Source of the DNA: Marisediminicola sp040546025
GTDB lineage: Bacteria; Actinomycetota; Actinomycetes; Actinomycetales; Microbacteriaceae
Reading direction: 5' to 3'
Length of the DNA: 64,000 nucleotides
Assembly (NCBI RefSeq): GCF_040546025.1
Contig: NZ_JBEPNA010000007.1
Location: 1 to 64,000, forward strand
The notes under the pieces are model-generated. The model saw only the letters and a program-made list of their open reading frames with translations. It was not told the origin of the DNA and ran no database searches. The position numbers and the translations under genes were made by a program. Of the stretch, positions 26,791-36,008 are shown piece after piece (position 1 is the stretch's first letter; every line of letters starts with the position of its first letter).

Positions 26791-27621
26791 ATGGCCAAAC
26801 GCGACGAAATCGAATGCTGGCTCACCGACATGGACGGTGTGCTCGTACACGAGAATCAACCTCTGCCCGGCGCTGCGCAACTCCTGCAGCAGTGGCGCGA
26901 CCAGGGCAAGCCGTTCCTCGTGCTCACCAACAACTCAATCTTCACGCCGCGCGACCTGAGCGCGCGGCTGAAGGCATCCGGCCTCGACGTTCCCGAGGAG
27001 TTTCTCTGGACCTCCGCGCTCGCCACGGCGGACTTCCTGGCATCGCAGAGCCCGGGTGGCTCCGCGTTCGTGATCGGCGAGGCCGGCATCACCACTGCAC
27101 TGCACGAGGCCGGCTTTGTGATGACCGACACCTCCCCCGAGTACGTCGTCGTCGGCGAGACGCGCAACTACTCGTTTGAGGCGATCACCCGCGCGATCAG
27201 GCTGATCCTCGCGGGCGCCAGGTTCATTGTGACGAATCCGGATGCGACGGGACCGTCGGCCGAGGGGCCGCTGCCCGCGACGGGTGCCGTCGCCGCCCTC
27301 ATCAGCAAGGCGACCGGCAAGGAGCCCTACGTCGTCGGCAAACCGAACCCGATGATGTTCCGCTCGGCGATGAACAAGATCGGCGCGCACTCGGAGAACA
27401 CCGGCATGATCGGCGACCGCATGGACACCGACATCGTCGCGGGCATCGAGGCCGGGCTGCACACGATCCTCGTGCTGACCGGCATCAGTGACCAAGCCGA
27501 GATCGACCGCTACCCGTTCCGCCCGGACGAGATCCTGGGCGGCGTCATCGACCTCGTCGACGCCGAACCGTTCACGGTCGGGATCGACGACGACCTGATG
27601 CCAGAGGAGCCCCTGGTCTAG
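26791..27621 (+). CDS. HAD-IIA family hydrolase (NagD-like)
   Basis: A 276-residue HAD phosphatase. Motif I is WLTDMDGVLVHENQPLPG (nucleophile Asp), motif II VLTNNS, and motif III/IV MIGDRMDTDIVAGIEAGLHTILVLTG. The large cap between motifs II and III places it in class IIA with NagD and AraL. Substrate unknown; relatives remove phosphate from nucleotides or sugar phosphates. ATG 26791 is preferred over GTG 26785 two codons upstream. Confidence 0.88.
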   Translation: MAKRDEIECWLTDMDGVLVHENQPLPGAAQLLQQWRDQGKPFLVLTNNSIFTPRDLSARLKASGLDVPEEFLWTSALATADFLASQSPGGSAFVIGEAGITTALHEAGFVMTDTSPEYVVVGETRNYSFEAITRAIRLILAGARFIVTNPDATGPSAEGPLPATGAVAALISKATGKEPYVVGKPNPMMFRSAMNKIGAHSENTGMIGDRMDTDIVAGIEAGLHTILVLTGISDQAEIDRYPFRPDEILGGVIDLVDAEPFTVGIDDDLMPEEPLV

Positions 27622-27651
27622 CGTCGGCGGGCCTCGCGCGTCTGGTGGCAG

Positions 27652-28968
27652 TCAGACGGAGCGGGTGAGCCCCACGGCGTCGGCGAAGAAGGCGCCCCTG
27701 TCGAGTGCGCCGGTGACGGTCGCGGCATCCCCGCGCTGGGCGAGCACGAAGATCAGCACGACGCCCAGCACGACGACCAGCACGATGCCGGCGAGCAGCA
27801 GTATCTTCTGCGTGCGCGAGGATGAGGCCTTCATTCTGGCTTCGCGATTCGCAACCGACTGGGCGCGGCCGGCGAGAGCGGGGCCGTCGGGCGTGGGCAG
27901 CACCGGCACGTCAAACCGGGGCGTGCCTGTGGCGCGAACGGGATCGGCCGCGCCGGGAACCTCCGGCGGCACGACGGAGAAGGTCGGGGCGAACGGCGCG
28001 TGGGGGTCGACGAGGTCGTCGATTCCGTCGTCGTGGGGCTCGTCTACTCCGGCCTGGATGGGGGCGATGTCATCGCGCGTCGCCTCCTCGCGGGCGGCTT
28101 CCTCGCGGGCCGCGGCCTCGCGCGCGGCGCGGCGCGGCGACGGGGCGTCGAGAACCTCCGAGATCGACATGCCGGGGCCTGTGGCGCCATCCGCCTGAGT
28201 GGGCTCGGCCACGGGCTGGCGTGCGGAGACCGCGAGCGGCTCGCTCCCAGGCTGCGTCGTGCGCGAAATCGCCGGCGGCGGCGGATAGAACGGGCGGGCG
28301 GGCGGGGTGGGCGCGGCCGACGCGGCAGCGGACACTGGCGCCGCGGCGGCGGCTGCAGACACCGGTGCCGCTGCCTGCGGGGCGGCGCCGTTCGGCTCGG
28401 GCGTGGAGACCGCCGCGGCGGCAGTCGCGGCGGGATCGGCCGCGGTCGGAGCGGGCGGATCAGCCGCTGCCTGCGGGGCGGGCCGTGCGGGCGTCGGGGC
28501 CGGGAAGAACGAGGCGGGCACCACCGGGTCGGGCTCACGCTCGATCGGGGGCTCCTCTGCTGCTGGGGCGGGCTGCTCGACTGGTGCGACAGGGCCGGCG
28601 GTCGGCCGTAACCCCCACGTGAAGGGTGCCCCGGTCGTCGAGACGGGGGAACCTGCGCGGCGCATCGGCTCGGGTGCGGGCTCGGGCTCGGGCTCGGGCT
28701 CGGAGACGACCGGCTTGGATGCTGCGGCCGGCTCGCGAGCGACGGATTCGGATGCGGCGGGCTCGGGAGCGGAGTCCGTAACAGGAGGTTCGGGTGCGGA
28801 AGCGACTGGCAGCGATGCAGAGACGGCGGGTACAGGCGTTGTCAGCACGGTCGAGTCGGCGGCGTCGGCATCCGCAGCATCCGTTCCCGCGTTCTCGTCG
28901 TCGATTTCGTCGTCGTCGCTGAACTGGGCGGTCAGCCAGTCGTGGGGATCTTGATCTTGTCGGTTCAT
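27652..28968 (-). CDS. Pro/Ala/Glu-rich single-pass membrane protein, unknown function
   Basis: A 438-residue protein not recognised as a named family. Residues 1-40 are acidic (WLTAQFSDDDEIDDENAGTD). Residues 40-350 are Ala/Pro/Glu-rich and probably disordered. One helix near 388-410 (ILLLAGIVLVVVLGVVLIFV) is followed by a 28-residue outside tail. The long cytoplasmic disordered part with a C-terminal anchor resembles division or envelope linker proteins in layout only. Its ATG overlaps the pyrE stop by one base, so it is coupled to pyrE. Confidence 0.7.
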   Translation of the reverse strand: MNRQDQDPHDWLTAQFSDDDEIDDENAGTDAADADAADSTVLTTPVPAVSASLPVASAPEPPVTDSAPEPAASESVAREPAAASKPVVSEPEPEPEPAPEPMRRAGSPVSTTGAPFTWGLRPTAGPVAPVEQPAPAAEEPPIEREPDPVVPASFFPAPTPARPAPQAAADPPAPTAADPAATAAAAVSTPEPNGAAPQAAAPVSAAAAAAPVSAAASAAPTPPARPFYPPPPAISRTTQPGSEPLAVSARQPVAEPTQADGATGPGMSISEVLDAPSPRRAAREAAAREEAAREEATRDDIAPIQAGVDEPHDDGIDDLVDPHAPFAPTFSVVPPEVPGAADPVRATGTPRFDVPVLPTPDGPALAGRAQSVANREARMKASSSRTQKILLLAGIVLVVVLGVVLIFVLAQRGDAATVTGALDRGAFFADAVGLTRSV

Positions 28969-29516
28969 CAGTCGAGTCCCAGGTCTGCGAGGCCGATCGC
29001 GGAGTAGTACGGATATCCCGCGGCCTCGATGATTTCTTTGGCGCCGGTGTTGCGGTCGACGACGACGGCAACAGCGACGACGATCGCGCCGACTTTGTTC
29101 AGCGCGGCGATCGCGGCGAGCGGGGACCCGCCGGTCGTGGAGGTGTCCTCGAGCACGATGACGCGCTTGCCCTCGAGGTCGGGGCCCTCGACCTGCTTGC
29201 CCCTGCCGTGGTCCTTGGGCTCCTTGCGCACGACGAACGCGTCATAGGCCAGCCCTCGAGCCGCGCCCTGATGGAGGATGGCGGCGGCGACGGGATCGGC
29301 CCCCATCGTCATTCCGCCGACGGCGGCGACATCGGGGATCTCGGAGATCAAGTCGATCATGACCTGGCCGATGAGCGGCGCGACGCGGTGATCGAGGCTC
29401 ACCTTGCGGAGGTCGACGTAGTAGGTGGCCTTCTTGCCACTCGTCAGCGTGAAGTCGCCGTGAAACACGGCCTCTGCCGAAATTGCGTCGATGAGTTTGG
29501 CGCGCGCGTCTGTCAC
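28968..29516 (-). CDS. pyrE: Orotate phosphoribosyltransferase
   Basis: A 182-residue PyrE, which converts orotate and PRPP to OMP in pyrimidine synthesis. It has FTLTSGKKATYYVDLRKVSLD, GGMTMGADPVAAAI, and the PRPP loop RVIVLEDTSTTGGSP. The GTG at 29516 (VTDARAKLIDA) matches where the family begins; another GTG three codons up (29525) is possible. No Shine-Dalgarno is seen, so it may be leaderless. Followed in an overlap by the Pro/Ala-rich membrane protein. Confidence 0.92.
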   Translation of the reverse strand: MTDARAKLIDAISAEAVFHGDFTLTSGKKATYYVDLRKVSLDHRVAPLIGQVMIDLISEIPDVAAVGGMTMGADPVAAAILHQGAARGLAYDAFVVRKEPKDHGRGKQVEGPDLEGKRVIVLEDTSTTGGSPLAAIAALNKVGAIVVAVAVVVDRNTGAKEIIEAAGYPYYSAIGLADLGLD

Positions 29517-29639
29517 GACACTCACATTAGACGAGAGGGTGAGGGTCCGCTCGAATCCTGGCGCTCGGGCACCGGCTCGGCGCTCCTCGTGCGGGGCTCC
29601 CTGGGCCGGGTGCGGAAGGGCCTCCGGTAGCGTTAATGC

Positions 29640-30476
29640 ATGCGAGTAGCGACCTGGAACGTCAATTCGATCCGAACGAGAGTCGGTCGCGTCGTCGACT
29701 GGCTCGTGCGCGAAGACATCGACGTGCTCGCGATGCAAGAGATCAAGTGCAAGGAGAGCCAGTTTCCCTTTGCGCCGTTCGACGAGGCGGGCTACGACGT
29801 CGTGCTGCACGGCCTCAACCAGTGGAACGGCGTCGCCTTCGCGAGCCGCCTGCCGCTCGAGGACGTCGCGCGCGGATTCGACTCCGCACCCGGCTTCGGC
29901 AAGCCCGACGAGAGCGGTGCGCTGCCGCAGGAGGCACGCTCGCTCGGCGTGACCGTGAACGGGGTGCGGCTGTGGAGCCTGTACGTGCCGAACGGGCGTG
30001 AGCTGAGCGATCCGCACTACCCCTACAAGCTCGACTGGCTCGCGAAGCTCGCCGCCGAGACGGCGGGCTGGCTCGCCGAGCATCCGGAGCAGCCGCTCGC
30101 CCTGATGGGCGACTTCAACATCGCTCCGCTCGACACCGACGTCTGGGACATCGCGCTGTTCGAAGGGAATACGCACGTGAGCCAGCCCGAGCGGGACGCC
30201 TTCACGGTGTTCGAGAAGGTCGGCCTCATCGACGCGCTGCGCACGCGCGGGGTCGAGGGATACACCTACTGGGACTACCAGCAGCTGCGCTTTCCGCGCA
30301 ACGAGGGCATGCGGATCGACTTCGTCCTCGGCTCACAGGGCTTCGACGACCTCGTCACCGCGGGTCGGATCGACCGCAACGAGCGCAAGGGCGATGCGCC
30401 CAGCGACCACGTTCCCGTCGTCGTCGACCTGGACCTCGGCAGCCTCGAGGACGACGACCGCCCGATGATCTTCTAG
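29640..30476 (+). CDS. xthA: Exodeoxyribonuclease III (AP endonuclease)
   Basis: A 278-residue ExoIII-family enzyme for base-excision repair. Motifs in order: MRVATWNVNSIRTRVG, LAMQEIKCKESQFP (metal Glu), LYVPNGRELSDPHYPYKLDWL, LMGDFNIAPLDTDVWD, YTYWDYQ, GMRIDFVLGSQ and APSDHVPVVVDL (catalytic Asp-His). Start ATG 29640 divergent from pyrE; convergent with the AEC transporter. Confidence 0.94.
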   Translation: MRVATWNVNSIRTRVGRVVDWLVREDIDVLAMQEIKCKESQFPFAPFDEAGYDVVLHGLNQWNGVAFASRLPLEDVARGFDSAPGFGKPDESGALPQEARSLGVTVNGVRLWSLYVPNGRELSDPHYPYKLDWLAKLAAETAGWLAEHPEQPLALMGDFNIAPLDTDVWDIALFEGNTHVSQPERDAFTVFEKVGLIDALRTRGVEGYTYWDYQQLRFPRNEGMRIDFVLGSQGFDDLVTAGRIDRNERKGDAPSDHVPVVVDLDLGSLEDDDRPMIF

Positions 30477-30490
30477 CCCAGCCGGGCGGA

Positions 30491-30510
30491 TGCTGCTCAG
30501 CTGAGCAGCA
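30491..30510. terminator. 20-bp perfect palindrome at convergent 3' ends
   Basis: TGCTGCTCAGCTGAGCAGCA is a loopless perfect palindrome spanning the AEC transporter stop codon, 15 bp beyond the xthA stop. In RNA from either strand it could fold with a small loop and serve as a shared terminator, though chance codon constraint cannot be ruled out. Confidence 0.4.
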
Positions 30511-31417
30511 GCGCGACCACGAGCAGGACGGGCACCGAGCCGATCGTCGTGATGAGCACCGTGTCGCGCGCGATGATCTCGCCGCGGTCGTACCGCTGGG
30601 AGTAGTTGAACACGTTCTGTGCGGTCGGCAGCGCCGCCATCACGACGATCGCGAAGAGCTGGTCGTCGTCGAGGCCGAACGCGAAGCGGCCGAGCATCCA
30701 CGCCAGGAGCGGCATGACCGCGAGCTTGATCGAGGAGGCGAGGATCACGTCGCGGCGCTGCGTGCCCGCGGCGAGCGCGCGCTGCCCGTGCAGCGACATC
30801 CCGAACGCGATCAGCACGACCGGCACCGCGGCGGCACCGACCAGGCGGAAGGGCTCCATGACGGCATCCGGCAGCTCCACCCGCGTCGCCGACAGGATCG
30901 CGCCGAGCGCCGAGCCGATGATGATCGGGTTCCGCAGCGGCTGCGACAGCACCCGGGCAGCCGAGGTGCGGCCGCTCGTGGCGACGTCGAGGATCGTCAG
31001 CAGGATCGGGGTGAAGACGATGAGCTGGAGCATGATCACCGGGGCGACACTCGCCGCGTCGCCGATCACGTAGACCGCGACGGGAATGCCGATGTTGTTC
31101 GCGTTGACCCAGCCGGACGCGGCGACGCCGATCGCCCCCTCCGGCAGCGGGCGCCGCCAGATGGCGAACGCGACGACCCCGTAGATGAGGAACGAGGTGA
31201 CCGCGGTGATCGCCGCCACGACCAGCAGCGACGAGAAGAGCACCTTCACGTCGGCATCCGCGAGCACGGTGAAGAGCAGGCACGGGGAGAGCACGAAGAA
31301 CACGATCCGGCTGAGCACGAAGCGCGCGTGCGGGCCGAGGATGCCGGTGCGGCCGACGATGTAGCCGACGGCGATGACCGAGCCGATGATGCCGAACCCG
31401 GTGAGCACCCCCTGCAT
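30497..31417 (-). CDS. AEC (auxin efflux carrier) family transporter
   Basis: A 306-residue permease with about ten helices in two halves. N-terminal MQGVLTGFGIIGSVIAVGYIVGRTGIL; conserved NANNIGIPVAVYVIG region (GWVNANNIGIPVAVYVIGDA). AEC proteins carry organic acids such as malate or amino acids; the substrate is not known. The ATG at 31417 has AAGGGGG at close spacing. Divergent from the alpha/beta hydrolase. Confidence 0.88.
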   Translation of the reverse strand: MQGVLTGFGIIGSVIAVGYIVGRTGILGPHARFVLSRIVFFVLSPCLLFTVLADADVKVLFSSLLVVAAITAVTSFLIYGVVAFAIWRRPLPEGAIGVAASGWVNANNIGIPVAVYVIGDAASVAPVIMLQLIVFTPILLTILDVATSGRTSAARVLSQPLRNPIIIGSALGAILSATRVELPDAVMEPFRLVGAAAVPVVLIAFGMSLHGQRALAAGTQRRDVILASSIKLAVMPLLAWMLGRFAFGLDDDQLFAIVVMAALPTAQNVFNYSQRYDRGEIIARDTVLITTIGSVPVLLVVALLLS

Positions 31418-31532
31418 GATCCCCCTTCGACGCGTTGGCTCCGGCTCCAGTCTGCCGCAGCGGGGTGGCCTGCCAGCGCCGCCGCGCAAATCTTCCTCGC
31501 GCGGCTCCCGCCAGCCGCGATACCCTCGACGC

Positions 31533-32348
31533 GTGCCAGAACTCGACGTCAACGGAGCCGTCCTCTACTACGAGACGCACGGCCACATTTCCGACCCCGC
31601 CATCCTTCTCATCCATGCGGGGGTCGCGAACCTGCGCATGTGGGACGGTCTCGTGCCGATGCTCGACCGCGATCACTTCGTCATCCGGTACGACACGAGA
31701 GGGTTCGGCAACACCTCCACGCGGGACGTCGAGTTCTCCGACCGGGACGACGCACGCGACCTCCTCGACCACCTCGGCATCGCCCGGGCGACCGTGATCG
31801 GATGCTCGCGAGGCGGCGGGATAGCGATCGACCTCGCCCTCGAGAGCCCCGACCGCGTCGCTGGCCTCGCCACGATCGGCTCGGGCCCGAGCGGCTTCCC
31901 CGACCTCGAGCCCTCCGATCGGGAGCACGAGATTCTCGACGCGATGGACCGCGCCTTCGTCGCCGAGGACTGGGCTGCGCTCAACGAGCTCGAGGTGCGC
32001 CTCTGGTCGATCGGCCCGACGAGGGACCAGGCTCGGCTCGACCCCGACTTCGTCGAGCTGGCCTACTCGCTCAACCGCTCCAACCTCGCCAGGGTCGGCG
32101 AGCGGCCCCGGCCCGAGCACCTCGATCCGCCGGCGTTCGACCGGCTGGTCGACCTGCGGATGCCGGCGCTCGTCACGGTCGGCGAGAGCGACGTCACCGA
32201 GGAGCTCGCGGCCTTCGAGTTTCTCGTCGCTACGATCCCGGGGGTGACGAGCGCGCGCTTCGCCGATGCCGCCCACCTGCCGAGCGTCGAGCGCCCGGAG
32301 GCGTTCAATCGGGTGCTCGGCGGATGGCTCGCGCTGCACGAGCTCTGA
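31533..32348 (+). CDS. Alpha/beta hydrolase
   Basis: A 271-residue alpha/beta-fold hydrolase similar to 3-oxoadipate enol-lactonase-type enzymes. Oxyanion region LLIHAGVANLRMWD, nucleophile elbow GCSRGG (Ser), an acid residue probably in VTVGESDVTEE, and His in DAAHLPSVERPEAF. GTG at 31533 starts at the homology boundary (VPELDVNGAVLYYETHG). Substrate unknown. A T-tract terminator follows. Confidence 0.85.
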   Translation: MPELDVNGAVLYYETHGHISDPAILLIHAGVANLRMWDGLVPMLDRDHFVIRYDTRGFGNTSTRDVEFSDRDDARDLLDHLGIARATVIGCSRGGGIAIDLALESPDRVAGLATIGSGPSGFPDLEPSDREHEILDAMDRAFVAEDWAALNELEVRLWSIGPTRDQARLDPDFVELAYSLNRSNLARVGERPRPEHLDPPAFDRLVDLRMPALVTVGESDVTEELAAFEFLVATIPGVTSARFADAAHLPSVERPEAFNRVLGGWLALHEL

Positions 32349-32422
32349 CAAAGCGCACGGACGGCCGTCGACTCCTCCTCCGACGCACGTTTCGAGCGCC
32401 GATCACAAGCAAATAGCGCGGA

Positions 32423-32455
32423 CCTGTCGTTAGGCTCGAAACGACGGGCGTTTTT
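32423..32455 (+). terminator. Intrinsic terminator after the alpha/beta hydrolase
   Basis: Stem CCTGTCGTT (32423-32431) with AACGACGGG (32440-32448), one G-U pair, 8-base loop, then CG and five T (32451-32455). It lies 75 bp after the hydrolase stop and 42 bp before the DUF6421 gene. One of the few T-tract terminators in the window. Confidence 0.75.
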
Positions 32456-32496
32456 GTTGCGCCCGGGCCGCAACTCACGAGGATCGGAGGTCTTCC

Positions 32497-33903
32497 ATGT
32501 CAGAACGCCACAACAGCAGCACAGCAATCGTCGGGGAACCCGAGGTTCTCGAAGACGAGGCCGGCATCACGGCATCCGAGCTCATCGCGCACCCGGCCTG
32601 GCAGCAGCTCAAGGCGGCAGCGATCGCCCTGCAGGCTCACCAGCTGAAGGACGGGAGCATTCCCGACGAGACTGCCCACCCGCAGGCCCGGGCCCTCGTC
32701 GAGACGATCCGCCGCAGCGTGATCCACCTGGCACCGCTGTTCGCGCACGACGCCGCCTACCTCGCGGCGCTTGACGACGACTTCGGCAAGTGGGAGGCGA
32801 GCGGATTCGGGGTTCCCGACTTCCTCGACGCACTCACGGCGTTCCAGCCGCAGCACAACCGCGTGAACGGCATGAGGCACCTCGTCGTGTTCCCGATGGT
32901 GACCCAGAACGGCAGCAGCAGCCGCTTTGTCGAGGCGGTGCTCATCGAGGTCATCTGGCCCGAGTTCGTCGCCGAGCTCGAGGGCGGCGAGTACTCGAAC
33001 AAGCTGTTCGTGCCGATCCGGTTCCTCGACTTCACCCCCGGTTACGACACGAATTCGGCCGTGCTGTTCCCGGAGACGGTCGCGATGCGCGAGATCCCGA
33101 CCTTCACCTGGGGGGCGATCTTCGCCGACCGCGAGGCCGCCCGGTTCCGCCGGGTCGTTCGGGAGGCGGCATCCGTCACGCGGCTCGAACTGCCGGACGA
33201 CGCGGCGGCACTTCTCGACGACCAGCGCCTCGCCGAAGACACCTTCGTGATGTGGGATCTCATCCACGACCGCACGCACATGCGCGGCGACCTGCCGTTC
33301 GATCCGTTCATGATCAAACAGCGGATGCCGTACTTTTTGTACTCCCTCGAGGAGCTGCGCTGCGACCTCACCGCATACCGGGAGGCCGTGCGGATCTCCC
33401 GCGCGGAGGACACGGATGACGTGACGCGCGAGCACGCGAAGCTGGTGCAGTACGCGGTGCTGTTCGACCGCATCTTCCGGTTCGCCCTCACGGGCAGCCG
33501 GGTGCGCAACTACGACGGCGTCGGCGGGCAGCTGCTGTTCGCGTGGCTGCACCAGCACCATGTGCTGCACTGGACCGACACCCGCCTCACGATCGACTGG
33601 GCCGACGTGCCCGACGTGATCGTGGCGCTTGGCGCGAAGATCGACGAGCTGTACTGGCGTTCGATCGACCGCCCCAAGGTCGCGCACTGGCTCGCCGCGT
33701 ACGACCTGGTGGCGGCCACACTCACCCCGCATCCGGCCTCGAAGTGGGCGACGCGCGACCTGCCGCTCGACGGCCCGGCAAAGGCACTCACGGATGCCGT
33801 GCTCGACGATGAGTTCCCCCTCTCGATGTTCTACGAGGCGCTCTCGAAGAAAATGGCCGCGGTGATCGAGTCGACCGCGGGGATCACGGCGGAGAGCGCG
33901 TAG
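32497..33903 (+). CDS. DUF6421 family protein
   Basis: A 468-residue soluble protein conserved in actinobacteria, function unknown. Segments worth noting: HNRVNGMRHLVVFPMVTQNGSSSRFVEAVLIEVIWPEF, DLIHDRTHMRGDLPFDPFMIKQRMPYFLYSLEELRCDLTAY and LLFAWLHQHHVLHW. The HDRTH, EELRCD and HQHH clusters of His/Asp/Glu could form a metal site. GGAGG precedes the ATG. It is followed by a strong hairpin and then an SDR gene, a pairing I recall from other actinobacteria, suggesting a shared pathway. Confidence 0.8.
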   Translation: MSERHNSSTAIVGEPEVLEDEAGITASELIAHPAWQQLKAAAIALQAHQLKDGSIPDETAHPQARALVETIRRSVIHLAPLFAHDAAYLAALDDDFGKWEASGFGVPDFLDALTAFQPQHNRVNGMRHLVVFPMVTQNGSSSRFVEAVLIEVIWPEFVAELEGGEYSNKLFVPIRFLDFTPGYDTNSAVLFPETVAMREIPTFTWGAIFADREAARFRRVVREAASVTRLELPDDAAALLDDQRLAEDTFVMWDLIHDRTHMRGDLPFDPFMIKQRMPYFLYSLEELRCDLTAYREAVRISRAEDTDDVTREHAKLVQYAVLFDRIFRFALTGSRVRNYDGVGGQLLFAWLHQHHVLHWTDTRLTIDWADVPDVIVALGAKIDELYWRSIDRPKVAHWLAAYDLVAATLTPHPASKWATRDLPLDGPAKALTDAVLDDEFPLSMFYEALSKKMAAVIESTAGITAESA

Positions 33904-33912
33904 CGGGTTTCC

Positions 33913-33950
33913 GTGAGGGGACTTCGGCATTAGGCCCGAAGGCCCCTCAC
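33913..33950 (+). terminator. Hairpin after DUF6421
   Basis: Arms GTGAGGGGACTTCGG (33913-33927) and CCGAAGGCCCCTCAC (33936-33950) pair over 15 positions with one mismatch, 8-base loop, starting 10 bp after the stop codon. No U-tract. It would separate or attenuate transcription into the SDR gene. Confidence 0.75.
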
Positions 33951-34014
33951 ATCACCCGGCGCGATGGCTACGCTCGGAACACGCACTTCTGAATCTGAAT
34001 CGAAGGTGGAGAAG

Positions 34015-34680
34015 ATGTCGAACGTGACAGGAACGGATGCCGGGGCTCGCGGGGTCTTCGGCCGCACAGTGATCGTCGCCGGCGCGACAGGCGAAGCGGG
34101 CCATGCCGTGTGCGCGGCGCTGGCCGAGGCCGGAGCCAACGTCGTGGCAGTGGGGTCGAAAATGGACAAGCTCGCCGGCGTGCGCGCCGGGCACCGATTC
34201 GTCTGCGATCTCGCCGACGGCGATGCGGTCGAGGAGTTCGTGCGTGCTGTCCACCACGAGGTCGGCTCGGTCGACGGCCTCATCCACCTTGTTGGCGGCT
34301 GGCGCTCCGGGCACGCGGATCGGGACTGGGTCTGGCTCGAGGAGCGGATCATGACGACGCTGCGGCACACCTCGACCGAGTTGCGCAACGACCTCGGGGC
34401 GTCGGAGGCCGGCCGGCTCGCGATCGTCAGCTCGACCGCCGTCGACAAGCCCACCTGGGGCAACGTGAACTACGCGACCCTCAAGGGTGCCGCCGAGACC
34501 TGGGTCGCGTCGATCGCGAGCGCGTGGGTGAAGCCGGGCAACTCGGCCGCCGTGACATTTGTGGTCAAGGCGCTCGGCGACGAGGAGGGCTTCACGCCCG
34601 TCGAGGTGCTCGCGGAGCGGGTCGTTTCGCTCTGGGACGCGCCCGCCTTCGTGCTCAACGGGCAGCGGATCCGGCTGTAG
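34015..34680 (+). CDS. SDR family oxidoreductase
   Basis: A 221-residue short-chain dehydrogenase. Nucleotide-binding VIVAGATGEAGHAVCAAL (GxxGxxG-type), DLIHLVGGW strand (in VDGLIHLVGGWRSGH), catalytic Ser in IVSSTAVD and YxxxK in VNYATLKGA. Shorter than many SDRs. The ATG at 34015 sits after a purine-rich AAGGTGGAGAAG; an in-frame ATG at 33964 overlaps the hairpin and is less likely. Probably functions with the DUF6421 protein. Confidence 0.85.
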   Translation: MSNVTGTDAGARGVFGRTVIVAGATGEAGHAVCAALAEAGANVVAVGSKMDKLAGVRAGHRFVCDLADGDAVEEFVRAVHHEVGSVDGLIHLVGGWRSGHADRDWVWLEERIMTTLRHTSTELRNDLGASEAGRLAIVSSTAVDKPTWGNVNYATLKGAAETWVASIASAWVKPGNSAAVTFVVKALGDEEGFTPVEVLAERVVSLWDAPAFVLNGQRIRL

Positions 34681-34700
34681 CGGCTGGCCGGACGCATCCG

Positions 34701-34764
34701 GCAGCACGGCAGCCCGGCAGCACGGCAGCACGGCAGCACGGCAGCACGGCAGCACGGCAGCACG
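34701..34764. repeat. 8-bp tandem repeat (VNTR-like)
   Basis: Eight consecutive units of GCAGCACG, the second with one change (GCAGCCCG), between the SDR stop and the alcohol dehydrogenase stop. The unit is not a multiple of three and the stretch is non-coding. Such a repeat is prone to slippage and could be strain-variable. Confidence 0.9.
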
Positions 34765-34868
34765 GCGAGGGTACGCGAAATGGCTGCTCTCCGGCATCCG
34801 GAAGCACCATTTCATGTACTCTCACCGCAGATGAGCGCCAATGCGGGTTTGTGCGCGCGGAGAGTGCA

Positions 34869-35918
34869 CTAGGGCCGCAGCAGCGCCTTAGTCGCGCGGC
34901 GCTCGTCCATCGCGGCGTACGCCTCCGCCACATCGGCCAGCGGCAGCTCGAGGTCGAACACCGGGCCGGGGTTGAGGGTGCCCGCGAGCACCTCGGGCAG
35001 CAGTTCCTCGATGTAGTTGCGCACCGGCGCGACCCCACCGTTCACTCCGACGTTGGTGCCGAAGAGGCGGCGGATGGGCAGCTCCGCGCCGCCGTTCGGC
35101 ACGCCGACATAGCCGATCATGCCACCGGGACGCGCCGAGCGAATCGCCTGGTCCATCGATTCCTTGGTGCCGACGCACTCGAGCACGCAGTCGGCGCCGA
35201 TCCCGTCGAACAGGGCCTTCACGCGCTCGACGCCCTCGTCGCCGCGCTCCTCGATCACATCGGTCGCACCGAACTCGCGGGCGATCGCCTGGCGGTCGGC
35301 GTGCCGGGACATCGCGACGATGCGCGAGGCACCGAGGCGGCGCGCGGCGAGGATCGCGCAGAGCCCGACCGCGCCGTCGCCGACCACGATCACCGTGCTT
35401 CCGGGCCCCACACCGGCCGACACGGCCGCGTGATGGCCGGTGCCCATCACGTCGGAGAGCGCGAGCAGGCTCGGCACGAGCGCGGCGTCCGGCTGTTCCG
35501 GCGTCGCGGCGAGGGTGCCGTCGGCGTGCGGCACCCGGACGAATTCGCCCTGGGCGCCGTCCGCGAAGCCGCCCATCCGGTCGCTCTGGCCCCACCAGCC
35601 GCCGTGCAGGCACGACGTGCTCACCCCATTGCGGCAGTTCGCACAGGTCATGTCGCAGTCGTAGAACGGGGCAATGACGAAGTCCCCGACCTTGATGCGC
35701 GCGACATCCGGCCCGACCTCCTCGACAACGCCGACGAACTCGTGACCGATGCGGCTCGGCTCGTCGGTGGGAGTCACGCCGCGATAGGGCCACAGGTCCG
35801 AGCCGCAAACGCAGGCCGCGACCACCCGCACGATTGCGTCTCCCCCGGTGCTCAATCCCGGGTTCGGCACCTCCTCGAGTCGCACATCGCGGGCGCCATG
35901 GATCACAGTTGCTTTCAT
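34869..35918 (-). CDS. Zinc-dependent alcohol dehydrogenase family protein
   Basis: A 349-residue medium-chain dehydrogenase. Catalytic zinc residues in VVAACVCGSDLWPY and RIGHEFVGVVEEVG, structural zinc cysteines in CDMTCANCRNGVSTSC, and NAD(P) site TVIVVGDGAVGLCAILAARRLGAS. Substrate unknown. It is convergent with the SDR and divergent from the ABC exporter genes. Confidence 0.9.
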   Translation of the reverse strand: MKATVIHGARDVRLEEVPNPGLSTGGDAIVRVVAACVCGSDLWPYRGVTPTDEPSRIGHEFVGVVEEVGPDVARIKVGDFVIAPFYDCDMTCANCRNGVSTSCLHGGWWGQSDRMGGFADGAQGEFVRVPHADGTLAATPEQPDAALVPSLLALSDVMGTGHHAAVSAGVGPGSTVIVVGDGAVGLCAILAARRLGASRIVAMSRHADRQAIAREFGATDVIEERGDEGVERVKALFDGIGADCVLECVGTKESMDQAIRSARPGGMIGYVGVPNGGAELPIRRLFGTNVGVNGGVAPVRNYIEELLPEVLAGTLNPGPVFDLELPLADVAEAYAAMDERRATKALLRP

Positions 35919-36008
35919 ACTGAGAGCCTAGACAGGCGCGCCTGAGCGTTGGTCTCCACGACATCCTCCTCGCCTAAAGTTGAGGGAACACGACGTTGAG
36001 GCAACACG

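Noticed and set aside
30333..32351. A 672-codon minus frame across xthA, the AEC transporter and the hydrolase
   Set aside because: It crosses three well-supported genes, two of them on the opposite strand, and lacks any domain.
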